A stretch of 64,000 nucleotides of DNA from Leuconostoc kimchii IMSNU 11154 (GCF_000092505.1 NC_014136.1:1262501-1326500), one strand, 5' to 3'; counted from the first letter of the stretch, positions 20,460 to 31,892 are shown. Translations and numbers: made by a program. The notes: generated by a model not told the origin, from the sequence alone.

Positions 20460-21083
20460 ATGACTAAAGTTGCTGTATTAAAGCAAGATGGTAGTCAAGC
20501 TGCGGAACTTGAATTAAATGACGCAGTCTTCGCCATTGAACCAAACAACACTGTTATCACAGATGCAGTTTTGATGCAACGTGCATCAATGCGTCAAGGA
20601 ACACATGCAGTCAAAAACCGTTCAGCGGTTTCTGGTGGTGGCCGTAAGCCTTGGAAACAAAAGGGTACTGGTCGTGCACGTGCCGGTTCAATTCGTGAAC
20701 CACAATTCCGTGGTGGTGGTATTGTTTTCGGACCTTCACCTCGTTCATACGCATACCGTATCAACCGTAAGGCATATCAATTGGCATTGAAGTCAGTTTT
20801 GTCACAAAAAGTTGCTGAAGGTAAGTTAGTAGTTGTCGATGCTTTGACATTTGAAGCACCAAAAACACAAGACTTTAAAAAAGTTTTGACTAACTTAGCC
20901 GCTGACACAAAGACATTAGTAGTTGTTGATGAAAACAACGAAAACGCAATTTTATCAGCACGTAATTTGGCTAATGTTCAAGTTATGACAACAAAGGGTA
21001 TCAACGTACTTGACGTTGTTAATGCAGATAAACTGGTGATTGTTCAATCATCAATCGAAGAAATCCAAGGAGGTCTTGCCTAA
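20460..21083 (+). CDS. rplD: 50S ribosomal protein L4
   Basis: L4 lines the exit tunnel and is the classical autoregulator of S10 operons. The extended loop [19 protein letters not shown] is intact. Length is 207 residues. The stop codon overlaps the rplW start by 1 nt, so the two are translationally coupled. GAAAGGAG precedes the ATG. Confidence 0.98.
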   Translation: MTKVAVLKQDGSQAAELELNDAVFAIEPNNTVITDAVLMQRASMRQGTHAVKNRSAVSGGGRKPWKQKGTGRARAGSIREPQFRGGGIVFGPSPRSYAYRINRKAYQLALKSVLSQKVAEGKLVVVDALTFEAPKTQDFKKVLTNLAADTKTLVVVDENNENAILSARNLANVQVMTTKGINVLDVVNADKLVIVQSSIEEIQGGLA

Positions 21084-21370
21084 TGGATGCACGCGATATT
21101 ATCCGTCGCCCTATCATCACAGAAGCTTCTATGGCGCAAACAGAACGTAAGCGTTATGTCTTCGAAGTTGATATTCGCGCAACAAAACCTCAAATCAAAA
21201 AAGCTATTGAAGAAATCTTTGAAGTTCAAGTTTCAGGTTTGAACACAGCTAACGTTCGTGGTAAGCAAAAGCGACAAGGTCGTTACGTTGGCTACACACG
21301 TAAGTTAAAGAAGGCAACCGTAACGTTGTCAAAAGATTCAAAAGATATTAAAATCTTTAACGAAGGTTAA
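21083..21370 (+). CDS. rplW: 50S ribosomal protein L23
   Basis: L23 sits at the tunnel exit, where SRP, trigger factor and the translocon dock. It has 95 residues with the conserved TEASMA and [21 protein letters not shown] segments. ATG overlaps the rplD stop by one base. Confidence 0.98.
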   Translation: MDARDIIRRPIITEASMAQTERKRYVFEVDIRATKPQIKKAIEEIFEVQVSGLNTANVRGKQKRQGRYVGYTRKLKKATVTLSKDSKDIKIFNEG

Positions 21371-21392
21371 ATCTAAATAGGAGGATAAGACA

Positions 21393-22226
21393 TTGGCTAT
21401 CAAGAAGTATAAGCCAACCTCTAACGGACGTCGTAACATGACGACTTCAGATTTCGCTGAAATCACGAAGTCAACGCCCGAAAAGAGTTTGTTGGCAAAA
21501 AAGTCAAAAACTGGAGCACGTAATAACTCTGGTCGCATGACAGTTCGTCACCATGCTGGTGGACACAAACAAGCCTACCGTTTGGTAGACTTCAAGCGTA
21601 TTAAAGATAACAAGACAGCTACTGTTAAAGCTATCGAATATGACCCAAATCGTACAGCAAACATCGCTTTGCTTGTATACGAAGATGGTATTAAGTCATA
21701 TATCTTGGCGCCAAAGGGATTGAAGGTTGGCGATAAAGTTCAATCTGGTCCTGATGCCGATATTAAACCCGGCAATGCCTTGCCATTGAGCAATATTCCT
21801 GAAGGTACTTTGATTCATAACATTGAATTGAAGCCTGGTAAAGGTGGACAGTTGGCACGATCAGCTGGTACATCAGCACAAATATTGGGTAAAGATGGTA
21901 AGTATATCATCGTTCGCCTGACATCAGGTGAAGTTCGTTTGGTTCTTGCTACAAACCGTGCAACCATCGGTGAAGTTGGTAATGCTGAACATTCACTGAT
22001 TAACTGGGGTAAGGCTGGACGTAATCGCTGGCGCGGTAAGCGCCCACATGTTCGTGGATCAGTTATGAACCCTAATGATCACCCACACGGTGGTGGTGAA
22101 GGTAAAGCACCAGTCGGTCGTCCAAGTCCTATGTCACCATGGGGTAAGAAGACTGCCGGTAAGAAGACTCGCGATAAGAAGAAGGCTTCAACAAAGTTTA
22201 TCGTTCGCGGTCGTAAGAGTAAGTAA
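21393..22226 (+). CDS. rplB: 50S ribosomal protein L2
   Basis: L2 is needed for subunit association and peptidyl transfer. The C-terminal [17 protein letters not shown] motif, near the catalytic centre, is intact. The 277-residue protein starts at TTG ([14 protein letters not shown]), supported by AGGAGGA 8 nt upstream and the absence of a better ATG. A TTG start in such a highly expressed gene is unusual and may reduce its translation. Confidence 0.97.
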   Translation: MAIKKYKPTSNGRRNMTTSDFAEITKSTPEKSLLAKKSKTGARNNSGRMTVRHHAGGHKQAYRLVDFKRIKDNKTATVKAIEYDPNRTANIALLVYEDGIKSYILAPKGLKVGDKVQSGPDADIKPGNALPLSNIPEGTLIHNIELKPGKGGQLARSAGTSAQILGKDGKYIIVRLTSGEVRLVLATNRATIGEVGNAEHSLINWGKAGRNRWRGKRPHVRGSVMNPNDHPHGGGEGKAPVGRPSPMSPWGKKTAGKKTRDKKKASTKFIVRGRKSK

Positions 22227-22243
22227 GGGAAAGGAGAAAACCA

Positions 22244-22525
22244 ATGGCTCGTAGTTTAAAAAAGGGACCATTTGCGGACCCACACTTGCTTAAGAAGATT
22301 GAAGCGCAATCAAATTCTGAGAAAAAATCAGTAATCAAGACTTGGTCGCGTCGTTCAACAATCTTCCCAAGCTTTATCGGTTTCACAATTGCTGTATATG
22401 ATGGTCGTAAGCACGTTCCGGTTTTTGTGCAAGAAGACATGGTTGGGCACAAGTTGGGAGAATTTGCCCCAACTCGTACATTCAAAGGCCACAAGGCTGA
22501 TGATAAGAAGACTAGTAAAAAATAA
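22244..22525 (+). CDS. rpsS: 30S ribosomal protein S19
   Basis: S19 lies in the small-subunit head with S13 and contacts the large subunit. The 93-residue sequence ([18 protein letters not shown] ... [14 protein letters not shown]) is typical. GGAAAGGAG precedes the ATG. Confidence 0.98.
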   Translation: MARSLKKGPFADPHLLKKIEAQSNSEKKSVIKTWSRRSTIFPSFIGFTIAVYDGRKHVPVFVQEDMVGHKLGEFAPTRTFKGHKADDKKTSKK

Positions 22526-22541
22526 AGGAGGAAATTGAAAA

Positions 22542-22898
22542 ATGGCTGAACAAATTACTTCAGCTCGTGCGACAGCCAAGATCGTTCGTGTTGCCCCTCG
22601 TAAGGCACGCTTAGTTCTTGATACTATTCGTCGTAAGAGTGTTAACGAAGCATATGCAATTTTGAAGTTCCTACCTAACACTTCTACTGAAGATATTTAC
22701 AAGGTTTTGAACTCAGCAGTTGCTAATGCTGAAAACAACTTCTCATTAGACCGAGAAGATCTTATCGTGAAGGAAGCCTTTGCTAACGAAGGACCAACGC
22801 TTAAGCGTTTCCGTCCTCGTGCCAAGGGTTCTGCTTCACCTATCAACAAGCGTACAAGCCATATCACTATTGTGGTTGCTGAGAAGGAGGCAAAGTAA
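22542..22898 (+). CDS. rplV: 50S ribosomal protein L22
   Basis: L22 lines the exit tunnel; its beta-hairpin tip [18 protein letters not shown] is where macrolide-resistance changes occur in the family. Length is 118 residues. The last base overlaps the rpsC start, so they are coupled. Confidence 0.98.
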   Translation: MAEQITSARATAKIVRVAPRKARLVLDTIRRKSVNEAYAILKFLPNTSTEDIYKVLNSAVANAENNFSLDREDLIVKEAFANEGPTLKRFRPRAKGSASPINKRTSHITIVVAEKEAK

Positions 22899-23569
22899 TG
22901 GGTCAAAAGATTAACCCTACTGGATTCCGTGTCGGTGTTATTCGCGACTGGGATGCAAAGTGGTTTGCTGATAAGGCTGATTATGCTAACCAACTTCACG
23001 AAGACTTACGTATTCGTAAGTATATCGAAAAGAATTTAGCGGACGCCGCAGTTGATCGCATCGAAATTGAACGCAGCACAAAATCACGTGTTGATGTTTC
23101 TGTCCATACCGCCAAGCCAGGAATGGTTATTGGTAAGGGTGGGTCTGAAGTTGAAAAACTTCGAACACAATTAGCTAAGTTGACTGATACTGATGAAAAG
23201 GGCCGTTCAAAGCGCGTCTTTATCAACATTGTTGAAATCAAGAAGCCTGATTTGTCTGCACACTTGGTTGGACAACAAATTGCTGGCGATTTGGAACGCC
23301 GTGTTGCGTTCCGTCGTGCAATGCGTGGTGCCATTCAACGTACAACACGTTCAGGTGCTAAGGGTATCAAAGTTATGGTTTCAGGCCGTTTGAATGGTGC
23401 AGATATTGCTCGTATTGAACAATATACTGAAGGAACCGTTCCTTTGCATACTTTGCGCGCTGATATTGATTATTCATGGGACGAAGCTATGACAGCTTAT
23501 GGTAACTTGGGAATCAAAACTTGGATATATCGTGGTGATATCTTACCACAAAAAAAGAACAGTAAGTAA
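22898..23569 (+). CDS. rpsC: 30S ribosomal protein S3
   Basis: S3 forms part of the mRNA entry channel and its helicase activity. The KH domain motif [13 protein letters not shown] is clear. Length is 223 residues. The ATG overlaps the rplV stop by one base, with GAGAAGGAGG upstream inside rplV. Confidence 0.98.
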   Translation: MGQKINPTGFRVGVIRDWDAKWFADKADYANQLHEDLRIRKYIEKNLADAAVDRIEIERSTKSRVDVSVHTAKPGMVIGKGGSEVEKLRTQLAKLTDTDEKGRSKRVFINIVEIKKPDLSAHLVGQQIAGDLERRVAFRRAMRGAIQRTTRSGAKGIKVMVSGRLNGADIARIEQYTEGTVPLHTLRADIDYSWDEAMTAYGNLGIKTWIYRGDILPQKKNSK

Positions 23570-23583
23570 GGAGGGAAGCAAAC

Positions 23584-23997
23584 ATGTTAGTACCAAAGCG
23601 TGTTAAATTCCGTCGTGTACACCGTGGCCACATGCGTGGCGAAGCAAAAGGTGGAACGACGGTAACGTTCGGTGATTACGGCTTGCAAGCAACAACATCA
23701 AGCTGGATTACAAATCGTCAAATTGAAGCTGCCCGTATTGCAATAACACGTTATATGAAACGTGGTGGTAAGGTTTGGATTAAAATCTTCCCTCATAAGT
23801 CATATACATCTAAGGGTGTCGGTGTTCGAATGGGTAACGGTAAGGGTGCACCTGAAGGTTGGGTTGAACCAGTAAAGCGTGGTAAGGTTATGTTTGAAGT
23901 AGCAGGTGTTTCTGAAGCGACTGCTCGTGAAGCATTACGTTTAGCACAACACAAGTTGCCTGTACGTACAAAGATTATTGCTCGGGAGGCTGAATAA
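23584..23997 (+). CDS. rplP: 50S ribosomal protein L16
   Basis: L16 helps position the A-site tRNA. The 137-residue sequence begins [24 protein letters not shown] and holds the conserved GKGAPEGWV segment with the arginine modified in some bacteria nearby. It overlaps the rpmC start by one base. Confidence 0.98.
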   Translation: MLVPKRVKFRRVHRGHMRGEAKGGTTVTFGDYGLQATTSSWITNRQIEAARIAITRYMKRGGKVWIKIFPHKSYTSKGVGVRMGNGKGAPEGWVEPVKRGKVMFEVAGVSEATAREALRLAQHKLPVRTKIIAREAE

Positions 23998-24203
23998 TGG
24001 CTAAAGCAAGTGAATTGAAAGAATTGTCACTTGCGGATTTGCAAAAGCGCGAAGCCGAATTCAAGGAAGAATTATTCAACCTACGTTTTCAATTGGCTAC
24101 AGGCCAACTTGAAAACACGGCGCGTATCGCACAAGTTCGTAAGGACATCGCACGAGTTAAAACAGTTATTCGTGCACAAGAATTGGCTAACGCCAACAAA
24201 TAA
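23997..24203 (+). CDS. rpmC: 50S ribosomal protein L29
   Basis: L29 is a small helical protein at the tunnel exit next to L23. The 68-residue sequence has the conserved [19 protein letters not shown] core. The ATG overlaps the rplP stop codon by one base. Confidence 0.98.
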   Translation: MAKASELKELSLADLQKREAEFKEELFNLRFQLATGQLENTARIAQVRKDIARVKTVIRAQELANANK

Positions 24204-24225
24204 GACGAAAGGAAGAAGCTGAAAA

Positions 24226-24492
24226 ATGAGTGAAGAACGTAATGCTCGTAAGGTTTATCAAGGCCGTGTTGTTTCAGATAAGATGGACAAGACAATTACT
24301 GTCGCTGTTGATACTTATGTGACACATGCAGTTTATGGTAAGCGAGTTAAGTACACAAAGAAGTTTAAGGCCCATGATGAGAATAATTCTGCAAAGATAA
24401 ATGATATTGTTCAAATTATGGAAACACGCCCTTTGTCTGCAACTAAGCACTTCCGTTTGGTTAAAATTGTTGAAGAGGCAGTAGTGCTTTAA
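24226..24492 (+). CDS. rpsQ: 30S ribosomal protein S17
   Basis: S17 is a primary 16S rRNA-binding protein. The 88-residue sequence has the typical [16 protein letters not shown] and [14 protein letters not shown] segments. A 52-nt spacer separates it from rplN. Confidence 0.98.
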   Translation: MSEERNARKVYQGRVVSDKMDKTITVAVDTYVTHAVYGKRVKYTKKFKAHDENNSAKINDIVQIMETRPLSATKHFRLVKIVEEAVVL

Positions 24493-24544
24493 TATTATTT
24501 ATACCAAATCGTCGTAATTAATTGCTAACTAAGGAGGAAGAACC

Positions 24545-24913
24545 ATGATTCAACAAGAGAGTCGTTTAAAAGTGGCTGACAACTCTGGCGCGCGTGAAAT
24601 CTTAACGATTAAAGTGCTCGGTGGTTCAGGTCGTAAGTTTGCGGGTGTAGGTGACATGATTGTTGCTACAGTTAAGCAAGCTATCCCTGGTGGTAACGTA
24701 AAGAAGGGTGACGTCGTCAAGGCTGTCATCGTTCGTACTGTATCTGACGTCCGACGTGCAGACGGTTCATACATCAACTTTGATGAAAATGCCGCTGTTA
24801 TCGTTAAGGAAGATAAGTCACCAGTTGGTACGCGTATCTTTGGTCCTGTTGCACGTGAATTACGTGACAGTAACTATATGCGTATCGTTTCATTGGCACC
24901 AGAAGTGCTCTAA
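24545..24913 (+). CDS. rplN: 50S ribosomal protein L14
   Basis: L14 forms an intersubunit bridge and binds RsfS. The 122-residue sequence ([19 protein letters not shown]) is full length, one of the most conserved ribosomal proteins. It opens the spc part of the block. AAGGAGG precedes the ATG. Confidence 0.98.
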   Translation: MIQQESRLKVADNSGAREILTIKVLGGSGRKFAGVGDMIVATVKQAIPGGNVKKGDVVKAVIVRTVSDVRRADGSYINFDENAAVIVKEDKSPVGTRIFGPVARELRDSNYMRIVSLAPEVL

Positions 24914-24936
24914 AACTGACAAGGAGGAGCCAAATC

Positions 24937-25245
24937 ATGTTTGTAAAAACAGGTGATAAGGTTCGCGTCATTGCCGGCAAAGATAAGGGAAAAGAAGGCA
25001 CAATCTCTAAGACTGTTGCTGGAAAAGATCGCGTTGTTGTCGAAGGCGTGAACATCGTTAAGAAGCATCAAAAGCCTTCTAACGAATACCCACAGGGTGG
25101 TGTTATCGATATTGAAGCACCAATTCATGTATCAAACGTGCAACTGCTTGACCCTTCAACTAACGAACCAACTAAAGTTGCGTTCAAAATTGAAGATGGT
25201 AAGAAAGTTCGCGTATCTAAAAAGTCTGGTAACGTACTAGGCTAA
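24937..25245 (+). CDS. rplX: 50S ribosomal protein L24
   Basis: L24 is an assembly initiator. The KOW motif [16 protein letters not shown] is at the N-terminus and [10 protein letters not shown] in the middle. Length is 102 residues. CAAGGAGG lies upstream. Confidence 0.98.
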   Translation: MFVKTGDKVRVIAGKDKGKEGTISKTVAGKDRVVVEGVNIVKKHQKPSNEYPQGGVIDIEAPIHVSNVQLLDPSTNEPTKVAFKIEDGKKVRVSKKSGNVLG

Positions 25246-25268
25246 TTTCGAAAGGTGAAATCATTTTC

Positions 25269-25811
25269 ATGGCTAACGCATTAAAAGAAAAATATGTTAA
25301 TGAAGTTCAACCTGCTTTGATCGAAAAGTTTAACTTCAAGTCATCAATGCAAGCCCCAAAGGTCGATAAAATCGTTCTTAACATGGGTGTTGGTGATGCG
25401 GTGTCAAACTCAAAGAACTTGGATGAAGCGGTTGAAGAATTGAAGTTGATTTCTGGACAACAACCAGTTATCACAAAAGCAAAGAAGTCAATCGCTGGTT
25501 TCCGTTTGCGTGAAGGTATGGCAATTGGAACTAAGGTTACATTACGTGGTGAACGAATGTATGAATTCTTAGATAAGTTGATTAATATTTCATTACCTCG
25601 AGTACGTGATTTCCGTGGTGTATCATCAAAGGCCTTTGATGGTCGTGGAAACTACACTTTGGGAATTCGTGAACAATTAATTTTCCCCGAAATCGATTTT
25701 GATAAAGTCAACCGCGTTCGCGGTTTGGACATCGTTGTTGTTACAACGGCACAAAACGATGAAGAAGGTCGTGAATTGTTGACACTCTTGGGAATGCCTT
25801 TTACTAAGTAA
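25269..25811 (+). CDS. rplE: 50S ribosomal protein L5
   Basis: L5 binds 5S rRNA and contacts the P-site tRNA. The 180-residue protein has the usual [11 protein letters not shown] and [11 protein letters not shown] segments. It is followed not by rpsN but by a terminator-like hairpin and a 141-nt gap. Confidence 0.98.
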   Translation: MANALKEKYVNEVQPALIEKFNFKSSMQAPKVDKIVLNMGVGDAVSNSKNLDEAVEELKLISGQQPVITKAKKSIAGFRLREGMAIGTKVTLRGERMYEFLDKLINISLPRVRDFRGVSSKAFDGRGNYTLGIREQLIFPEIDFDKVNRVRGLDIVVVTTAQNDEEGRELLTLLGMPFTK

Positions 25812-25821
25812 ATCGTATTTT

Positions 25822-25865
25822 AAAAACGTTTGTCACTCTTAAAAATAAAGGGTGACACGTTTTTA
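25822..25865 (+). terminator. Terminator-like hairpin between rplE and rpsH
   Basis: AAAAACGT plus TGTCACTC pairs with GGGTGACA plus CGTTTTT. It lies where rpsN is found in most relatives. A TATAAT at 25888-25893 may start a new transcript for the rest of the operon, but no good -35 is visible. Confidence 0.6.
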
Positions 25866-25952
25866 ACTATTGTTGACTGAAATAGTCTATAATAGTTAAG
25901 AGCGTGTCATTTTGTTATGTACCGTTCAAACATAAAAGGAGGATATCGATAG

Positions 25953-26351
25953 ATGTCTATGACTGATCCGATTGCTGATTTGTTAACTCGTATTCGTAAC
26001 GCCAATTTGGCTCACCGCGAAATTGTTGAGATCCCAGCATCAAAAATTAAAAAAAGCATCGCTGAAATTTTGAAATCAGAAGGTTTCATTCGCGATGTTG
26101 AATACATTGAGGATAACAAACAAGGAATTATCCGCGTTTTCCTCAAGTATGGTGAAGACCGTAACCGTGTCATCACAGGAATTAAGCGTATTTCAAAGCC
26201 TGGTTTGCGTAAATATGCTAAATCAGATTCATTACCAAAAGTTTTGAATGGTTTGGGTATTGCTATCATTTCAACGTCAGTAGGTGTTATTACTGACAAA
26301 GAAGCACGTTCAAAGCAAATTGGTGGCGAAGTTCTCGCTTACGTTTGGTAA
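25953..26351 (+). CDS. rpsH: 30S ribosomal protein S8
   Basis: S8 binds the central domain of 16S rRNA and in E. coli regulates the spc operon. The 132-residue sequence has the C-terminal [26 protein letters not shown] motif region. AAAGGAGG precedes the start ([11 protein letters not shown]; the second ATG is also possible). Confidence 0.98.
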   Translation: MSMTDPIADLLTRIRNANLAHREIVEIPASKIKKSIAEILKSEGFIRDVEYIEDNKQGIIRVFLKYGEDRNRVITGIKRISKPGLRKYAKSDSLPKVLNGLGIAIISTSVGVITDKEARSKQIGGEVLAYVW

Positions 26352-26375
26352 TATATCTAAGAAAGGAGACTTACC

Positions 26376-26912
26376 ATGAGCCGTATTGGAAATAAAGTAA
26401 TTACATTGCCAGCCAATGTTGAAGTATCTCAAGAAGGAGCTATTGTTACTGTTAAGGGCCCTAAGGGCACTTTATCACGCGAAATCACTTCTGAAATTTC
26501 AATGTCCGTTGAAGGAACAGAAGTTAGCTTTTCACGTGAAAGTGATGACAACAAGACAAAAGCTTTACATGGTACAACACGTGCAAACGTTGCGAACATG
26601 GTCGAAGGTGTTTCTAATGGATTCACTAAGACGCTAAAGCTTGTTGGTGTTGGATATCGTGCTGCAAAGTCAGGTTCAAAGTTGACTTTGGCAGTTGGTT
26701 ATTCACATCCAGTTATTTTTGAAGATCGTGAAGATTTGACAGTTGAAGTATCAGATGCATTGACTATTAAAATTTCAGGTATTTCAAAGCAAAAAGTTGG
26801 CGATTTAGCTGCCGAAATTCGCGCCGTACGTTCACCTGAACCATATAAGGGCAAGGGTATTCGTTACGAAGGCGAAATCGTACGCCGCAAGGAAGGTAAA
26901 ACTGGTAAGTAA
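26376..26912 (+). CDS. rplF: 50S ribosomal protein L6
   Basis: L6 binds near the sarcin-ricin loop. The 178-residue protein has two repeated domains and the signature [24 protein letters not shown] at the end. AAAGGAG precedes the ATG. Confidence 0.98.
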   Translation: MSRIGNKVITLPANVEVSQEGAIVTVKGPKGTLSREITSEISMSVEGTEVSFSRESDDNKTKALHGTTRANVANMVEGVSNGFTKTLKLVGVGYRAAKSGSKLTLAVGYSHPVIFEDREDLTVEVSDALTIKISGISKQKVGDLAAEIRAVRSPEPYKGKGIRYEGEIVRRKEGKTGK

Positions 26913-27007
26913 GATAACGATCGTGTTGTTTTACGATGTATTACAGTTTTTTTTCACAAATAACAAATTTAAAATGGCATAGGCCATCAGAAAAGGAAAG
27001 CACAGCT

Positions 27008-27361
27008 ATGATTTCAAAACCAGATAAAAACAAGCTTCGCGTAAAGCGCCATAAGCGCGTGCGCGGTAAGATTTCTGGTACTGCTGCTCGCCCACGTTTG
27101 AACGTATTCCGTTCTAATGCAAACATCTACGCGCAATTAATTGATGACGTAGCGGGTGTAACGCTAGCAAGTGCCTCAAGCCATGATGCAGAAGTATCAG
27201 GCTCAAAAACAGAACAAGCTACTAAAGTTGGTGAATTGATCGCTACTCGTGGTAAAGCTGCAGGATTAGAAGATGTTATCTTTGATCGTGGTGGCTACTT
27301 GTACCATGGTCGTGTTCAAGCATTGGCAGAATCAGCCCGTGAAAACGGCTTGAATTTCTAA
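27008..27361 (+). CDS. rplR: 50S ribosomal protein L18
   Basis: L18 binds 5S rRNA with L5. ATG 27008 ([21 protein letters not shown]) is the correct start, with AAAAGGAAAG upstream. A longer frame from 26936 would add 24 non-homologous residues. Length is 117 residues, with the conserved [17 protein letters not shown] segment. Confidence 0.97.
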   Translation: MISKPDKNKLRVKRHKRVRGKISGTAARPRLNVFRSNANIYAQLIDDVAGVTLASASSHDAEVSGSKTEQATKVGELIATRGKAAGLEDVIFDRGGYLYHGRVQALAESARENGLNF

Positions 27362-27380
27362 GGGAAGGAGGAATATAAAA

Positions 27381-27887
27381 ATGGTTGAATTCGTTAACCC
27401 TAAAGCACTTGGTGAATTAGAAGAAAACGTTGTTGCTATTAACCGTGTCACAAAAGTTGTCAAGGGTGGTCGTCGTTTGCGTTTCGCAGCGTTGGTTGTC
27501 GTAGGTGACAAACAAGGGCATGTTGGTTTTGGTACTGGTAAGGCACAGGAAGTTCCTGAAGCTATCCGTAAAGCTATCGAGGATGCTAAGCGTAAGTTGA
27601 TCACTGTTCCTACAGTTTCTACAACTATTCCTCACGACGTCCTTGGCGTATGGGGCGGCGGCAAAATTTTGATTAAGCCAGCCGAAGAAGGTTCTGGTGT
27701 TGCTGCCGGTGGTGCTGCACGTTCTGTTATGGAACTAGCCGGTATTGCTGATGTGACTGCAAAGTCACTCGGTTCAGCTACGCCAGTGAACGTCGTTCGT
27801 GCAACTTTTGATGCTTTGACAAGCTTAAAGGATGCCGAACAAGTAGCAGCTTTGCGTGGTGTTTCTTTGGAACACTTAGCTGAATAA
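27381..27887 (+). CDS. rpsE: 30S ribosomal protein S5
   Basis: S5 affects translational accuracy and lines the mRNA entry. The 168-residue sequence has the N-terminal dsRNA-binding-like domain ([23 protein letters not shown]) and the C-terminal [11 protein letters not shown] segment. AAGGAGG precedes the ATG. Confidence 0.98.
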   Translation: MVEFVNPKALGELEENVVAINRVTKVVKGGRRLRFAALVVVGDKQGHVGFGTGKAQEVPEAIRKAIEDAKRKLITVPTVSTTIPHDVLGVWGGGKILIKPAEEGSGVAAGGAARSVMELAGIADVTAKSLGSATPVNVVRATFDALTSLKDAEQVAALRGVSLEHLAE

Positions 27888-27898
27888 GGAGCGATAAA

Positions 27899-28081
27899 AT
27901 GGCTGATTTAAAAATCACTTTGATTAAGAGTGCGGCTCATCGCTTACCTAAGCAACGTACGATTGTTAAGTCACTTGGACTTGGTCGTGTGTCTAGCTCA
28001 GTGGTGAAGCCTAACAACGAAGCTACTCGTGGTGCAATTTTCCATATTGCACACTTAGTAAGCGTTGAAGAAGTAAAGTAA
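27899..28081 (+). CDS. rpmD: 50S ribosomal protein L30
   Basis: This is a short, 60-residue L30 of the bacterial type ([25 protein letters not shown]). It starts 11 nt after rpsE with AAGGAG upstream. Confidence 0.97.
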   Translation: MADLKITLIKSAAHRLPKQRTIVKSLGLGRVSSSVVKPNNEATRGAIFHIAHLVSVEEVK

Positions 28082-28109
28082 TAACTATTAAAATAGGAGG
28101 TACCGAAAG

Positions 28110-28544
28110 ATGAACTTGAACGAATTACAACCTGCAGAAGGTTCACGCAAGTTACGTAACCGTGTAGGTCGCGGTACGTCATCAGGAAACGGTAAAACAT
28201 CCGGACGTGGTCAAAAGGGTCAAAAGGCTCGTGGCAAAGTGCGTTTGGGATTTGAAGGTGGTCAAATGCCTTTGTATCGTCGTATTCCAAAGCGTGGATT
28301 TACTAATATTTCACGTAAGGAATTTGCTGTTGTTAACTTAGAAAAGTTAAACGTTTTCGCGGATGGCACAGAAATTACACCAGCACTTTTGATTGAAAAC
28401 CGTATTGTTAAAAATCAAAAGTCAGGTATTAAAGTATTGGCTGTTGGTAAGCTTGAGAAGAAGTTAACCGTTAAAGCACATAAGTTTTCAAGCACTGCTA
28501 AGGCAGCTATTGAACAAGCCGGTGGATCAGCTGAGGTACTTTAA
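28110..28544 (+). CDS. rplO: 50S ribosomal protein L15
   Basis: L15 is a late assembly protein with a glycine/arginine-rich N-terminal extension ([22 protein letters not shown]). Length is 144 residues. Its stop overlaps the secY start by one base. Confidence 0.98.
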   Translation: MNLNELQPAEGSRKLRNRVGRGTSSGNGKTSGRGQKGQKARGKVRLGFEGGQMPLYRRIPKRGFTNISRKEFAVVNLEKLNVFADGTEITPALLIENRIVKNQKSGIKVLAVGKLEKKLTVKAHKFSSTAKAAIEQAGGSAEVL

Positions 28545-29878
28545 TGCTACGCACGTTATTTAATGCAGTACGTGAAAAAGATATTCGCAAAAAGCTAGGT
28601 TGGACACTCTTGATTCTGTTTATTTATAGAATTGGGACACACATTACTGTGCCAGGTGTTAATCCTTCAGCTATGTCGAATATGGCTAACTCTGGATTGA
28701 TGAGTATTTTAAACATCTTTTCAGGTGGTGGCTTGATGAATTATTCATTGTTTGCAATGGGTGTTTCACCATACGTGACGGCACAAATTGTTGTGCAACT
28801 TTTGCAATTAGATATCGTGCCACGCTTTGTTGAATGGAGTAAGCAGGGTGAAGTTGGCCGGCGAAAGTTGAACAACGCCACACGATGGTTAACACTTGTG
28901 CTTGCTTTTGTTCAGTCTGTAGGTATTACAGCGGGATTTAACTCTCTTTCTGCTTATGGATTAGTTAGCCAAACAAACAATGCAATGTCTTTCGTTGTGA
29001 TCGGTACGGTCATGACAATTGGAACATTCTTTGCCATGTGGTTGGGTGAAATGATTACTGAAAAAGGTCTAGGAAACGGTGTTTCTATGATTATTTTTGC
29101 AGGGATTATTGCACAAGCACCAGAAGGCTTGTATGAAATTTTCAAGGAAAACATTTTACAAGCTGGATCGAGTGATTTAGTAAACGGCGTTGTATTTATG
29201 GTTGTGCTTATAATAGCAATGCTATTGGTCATTGCCATTACAACATGGTTTTATGAAGCCACTCGACGTTTACAAATGCAATATACGCGATCTGCAACAT
29301 CATATGGTAGTGAAGCTTATTTACCATTGAAAGTGAATGTTTCTGGTGTTATACCAGTTATTTTCGCATCATCATTTATTAGTACGCCGCAAACAATTAT
29401 GATGGCGTTCCAAGAAAAGTATGCGTCAGCTAATTGGTATCAAATTTTGCAGCAAATATTTAGTATGACAACGCTACCAGGTGCCATTCTTTATACTGTA
29501 TTAATTATCGTCTTCACCTACTTTTATGCTTTTGTACAAGTCAATCCTGAGAAGTTATCAGAAAACTTACAAAAGCAAGGGGCCTACATTGTTGGTGTAC
29601 GTCCAGGAGATGAAACGAAATCATTTGTTTCGCAACTACTCTTAAATTTGAGCTTTGTCGGTTCAATTTTCTTAGGATTTGTGGCATTGGTTCCTTTGAT
29701 TGCTTCAAACATTTGGGGATTAAATGAGAAGATAGGTCTTGGCGGCACAAGTTTGCTAATTGCGATTGGTGTTGCTTTAGATTTAATTCGTCAAATTGAT
29801 GGCTTAATGCAGAAGCGGAATTATATCGGATTTATTACAAAAAAGCAGTCAGAAACGCGGGAGACAACTAATGACTAA
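28544..29878 (+). CDS. secY: Preprotein translocase subunit SecY
   Basis: SecY is the membrane channel through which SecA (3516) pushes preproteins. The 444-residue protein has ten predicted transmembrane helices and typical segments such as [31 protein letters not shown] and [19 protein letters not shown]. The start overlaps rplO by one base and the end overlaps adk by 8 nt. Confidence 0.97.
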   Translation: MLRTLFNAVREKDIRKKLGWTLLILFIYRIGTHITVPGVNPSAMSNMANSGLMSILNIFSGGGLMNYSLFAMGVSPYVTAQIVVQLLQLDIVPRFVEWSKQGEVGRRKLNNATRWLTLVLAFVQSVGITAGFNSLSAYGLVSQTNNAMSFVVIGTVMTIGTFFAMWLGEMITEKGLGNGVSMIIFAGIIAQAPEGLYEIFKENILQAGSSDLVNGVVFMVVLIIAMLLVIAITTWFYEATRRLQMQYTRSATSYGSEAYLPLKVNVSGVIPVIFASSFISTPQTIMMAFQEKYASANWYQILQQIFSMTTLPGAILYTVLIIVFTYFYAFVQVNPEKLSENLQKQGAYIVGVRPGDETKSFVSQLLLNLSFVGSIFLGFVALVPLIASNIWGLNEKIGLGGTSLLIAIGVALDLIRQIDGLMQKRNYIGFITKKQSETRETTND

Positions 29879-30434
29879 AAATTTAATTTTATTGGGTTTG
29901 CCTGGTGCTGGTAAAGGCACACAAGCAGACTTTATTGTTAAGGACTATCCGAATGTGCATATTTCTACAGGGGATATTTTTCGGGCTAACTTGACTGATA
30001 ATACTGAATTGGGTCAGAAAGCACGTACGTATATGGATGCTGGTAACTTAGTGCCAGATGAAGTTACAAATGCAATGGTTGCGGAACGTCTAAGTCAAGC
30101 GGATGTTAAAACTGCTGGATTTATGTTAGATGGTTACCCCCGTAATGAAGCACAAGCAGAATTTTTGGATAGTTATTTAAAAGAAAATGGTAGTTCAGTT
30201 TCTGCAACACTTTATTTTGAAGTTTCTGACTCATTATTGCGCGAACGCCTTTTGGGACGTGGACGCGAGGATGATACACCTGAAGTTATTGATAACCGAT
30301 TGGTTGTCAATAAAGCAGCTAACCTGCCATTGGTAGATTATTATCAAAAAGCAGGTGTACTGCACACAATCAATGGCGGACGTGAACTTACTGAGGTGTA
30401 TCGTGATGTCAAAAAGGTTTTGGATACTTTATAA
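29871..30434 (+). CDS. adk: Adenylate kinase, short form
   Basis: This enzyme interconverts ATP, AMP and ADP in the cytosol. The P-loop [10 protein letters not shown] lies at residues 8-17 and the conserved DGYPRN near 85. The protein has only 187 residues. It goes from [18 protein letters not shown] without the zinc-type LID insertion (about 27 residues with four Cys) normal in Bacillus-type enzymes. It starts inside the secY end. map, usually next, is absent. Confidence 0.96.
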   Translation: MTKNLILLGLPGAGKGTQADFIVKDYPNVHISTGDIFRANLTDNTELGQKARTYMDAGNLVPDEVTNAMVAERLSQADVKTAGFMLDGYPRNEAQAEFLDSYLKENGSSVSATLYFEVSDSLLRERLLGRGREDDTPEVIDNRLVVNKAANLPLVDYYQKAGVLHTINGGRELTEVYRDVKKVLDTL

Positions 30435-30539
30435 AAGTTTCTAAAATCACATTGAGAAGTACTAGTTTATCTGGTATAATTTGATAGGTTAAGCACTTAT
30501 CAGCAATGTTGAACATTATTAGCACAGGAGGGTAAGTGC

Positions 30540-30755
30540 ATGGCCAACGATGTCATTGAAATAGAAGGTAAAGTTAAAGAAACTTTACCTAACGCGATGT
30601 TCCAAGTAGAACTCGAAAATGGCGCGGTTATTTTAGCGCATGTTTCAGGTAAAATTCGTAAGAATTTTATTCGAATCTTGCCAGGTGATCGTGTCACAGT
30701 CGAAATGTCACCATACGACTTAACAAAAGGTCGTATTACTTATCGTTTCCGTTAA
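30540..30755 (+). CDS. infA: Translation initiation factor IF-1
   Basis: IF-1 is an OB-fold protein that occupies the ribosomal A site during initiation. The 71-residue sequence ([20 protein letters not shown] ... RGRITYRF-type end KGRITYRFR) is complete. GGAGGG lies 8 nt upstream. A TATAAT-like sequence near 30476 may give an extra promoter. Confidence 0.97.
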   Translation: MANDVIEIEGKVKETLPNAMFQVELENGAVILAHVSGKIRKNFIRILPGDRVTVEMSPYDLTKGRITYRFR

Positions 30756-30800
30756 GAAGTGATTTGGAATAATCAGTTAACCGAATAGGAGGAATAGATT

Positions 30801-30920
30801 ATGAAAGTACGCCCATCAGTTAAAAAGATGTGTGATGCTTGCCGTGTTATCAAGCGGAATGGTCGCACTATGATTATTTGCTCAGCTAACCCTAAGCACA
30901 AGCAACGCGCTGGAAAGTAA
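30801..30920 (+). CDS. rpmJ: 50S ribosomal protein L36
   Basis: This 39-residue protein is too short for most gene finders. It has the zinc-type ligands C11-x2-C14-x12-C27-x4-H32 ([19 protein letters not shown] ... [13 protein letters not shown]). GGAGGAATAG lies upstream of ATG. It sits between infA and rpsM as in most Firmicutes. Confidence 0.97.
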   Translation: MKVRPSVKKMCDACRVIKRNGRTMIICSANPKHKQRAGK

Positions 30921-31004
30921 ATTTCAGTGTACATTACACAAATAGAAATGATTGTAAATAGACATAATTGTCGTTTTCAAAATATAAATAGGAGGTAAAT
31001 TGTT

Positions 31005-31376
31005 ATGGCTCGTATAGCAGGTATTGATTTGCCACGTGACAAGCGTATTGTCATTGGCTTAACTTACATCTACGGAATCGGTAATACTACTGCACAAAAA
31101 GTATTGGTTGAAGCTGGCGTCTCTGAAGACGTTCGTGTTCGTGATCTTTCAGCAGATCAAGAAGACGCCATTCGTGCAACAGTTGATAAGTTGAACTTAC
31201 AACTTGAAGGTGACTTGCGTCGTAAGGTATCGTTGGATATCAAGGGATTGCAAGAAATCGCATCATACCGTGGCATTCGTCATCGTAAGGGGTTGCCAGT
31301 TCGTGGACAAAACACGAAAAACAACGCTCGTACACGTAAAGGCCCAGCTAAAGCAATTGCTGGTAAGAGAAAGTAA
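31005..31376 (+). CDS. rpsM: 30S ribosomal protein S13
   Basis: S13 bridges to the large subunit and contacts the P-site tRNA. The 123-residue sequence has the helix-two-turn-helix [17 protein letters not shown] and the basic C-terminal tail [20 protein letters not shown] lies upstream. Confidence 0.98.
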   Translation: MARIAGIDLPRDKRIVIGLTYIYGIGNTTAQKVLVEAGVSEDVRVRDLSADQEDAIRATVDKLNLQLEGDLRRKVSLDIKGLQEIASYRGIRHRKGLPVRGQNTKNNARTRKGPAKAIAGKRK

Positions 31377-31505
31377 TTTAATTATTTTTCTCTGTTGTAT
31401 CCTAATCGATATGGCACATGATTATCGCAACCATAGTTGCGTAATGTTGGCTAAGTAATTAGCCCGAGAAATTATACGAAAAGTATTGAAAAGGAGGCAA
31501 ATATT

Positions 31506-31892
31506 ATGGCAGCACGTACAACGCGTAAGCGTCGTGTAAAAAAGAATATTGAAGCCGGTGTAGCTCACATCCATTCAACATTCAACAACACTATCGTCAT
31601 GATTACTGATGTTCAAGGCAATGCTGTTGCTTGGTCATCAGCTGGTGCATTGGGCTTCAAGGGAAGTCGTAAGTCAACACCATTCGCTGCTCAAATGGCG
31701 GCAGAAGCAGCAGCAAAGAGTGCTAAGGAAATGAACATGAGCACTGTTGCGGTAACTGTTAAGGGACCAGGTTCTGGTCGTGAATCAGCTATCCGTGCTT
31801 TGGCTGCAGCTGGCTTGGAAGTAACATCAATTAAAGATGTTACCCCTGTTCCCCACAACGGATCACGCCCACCAAAGCGTCGTCGTGTTTAA
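31506..31892 (+). CDS. rpsK: 30S ribosomal protein S11
   Basis: S11 forms part of the platform near the E site. The 128-residue sequence ends with the conserved [25 protein letters not shown] precedes the ATG. A 129-nt spacer separates it from rpsM. Confidence 0.98.
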   Translation: MAARTTRKRRVKKNIEAGVAHIHSTFNNTIVMITDVQGNAVAWSSAGALGFKGSRKSTPFAAQMAAEAAAKSAKEMNMSTVAVTVKGPGSGRESAIRALAAAGLEVTSIKDVTPVPHNGSRPPKRRRV

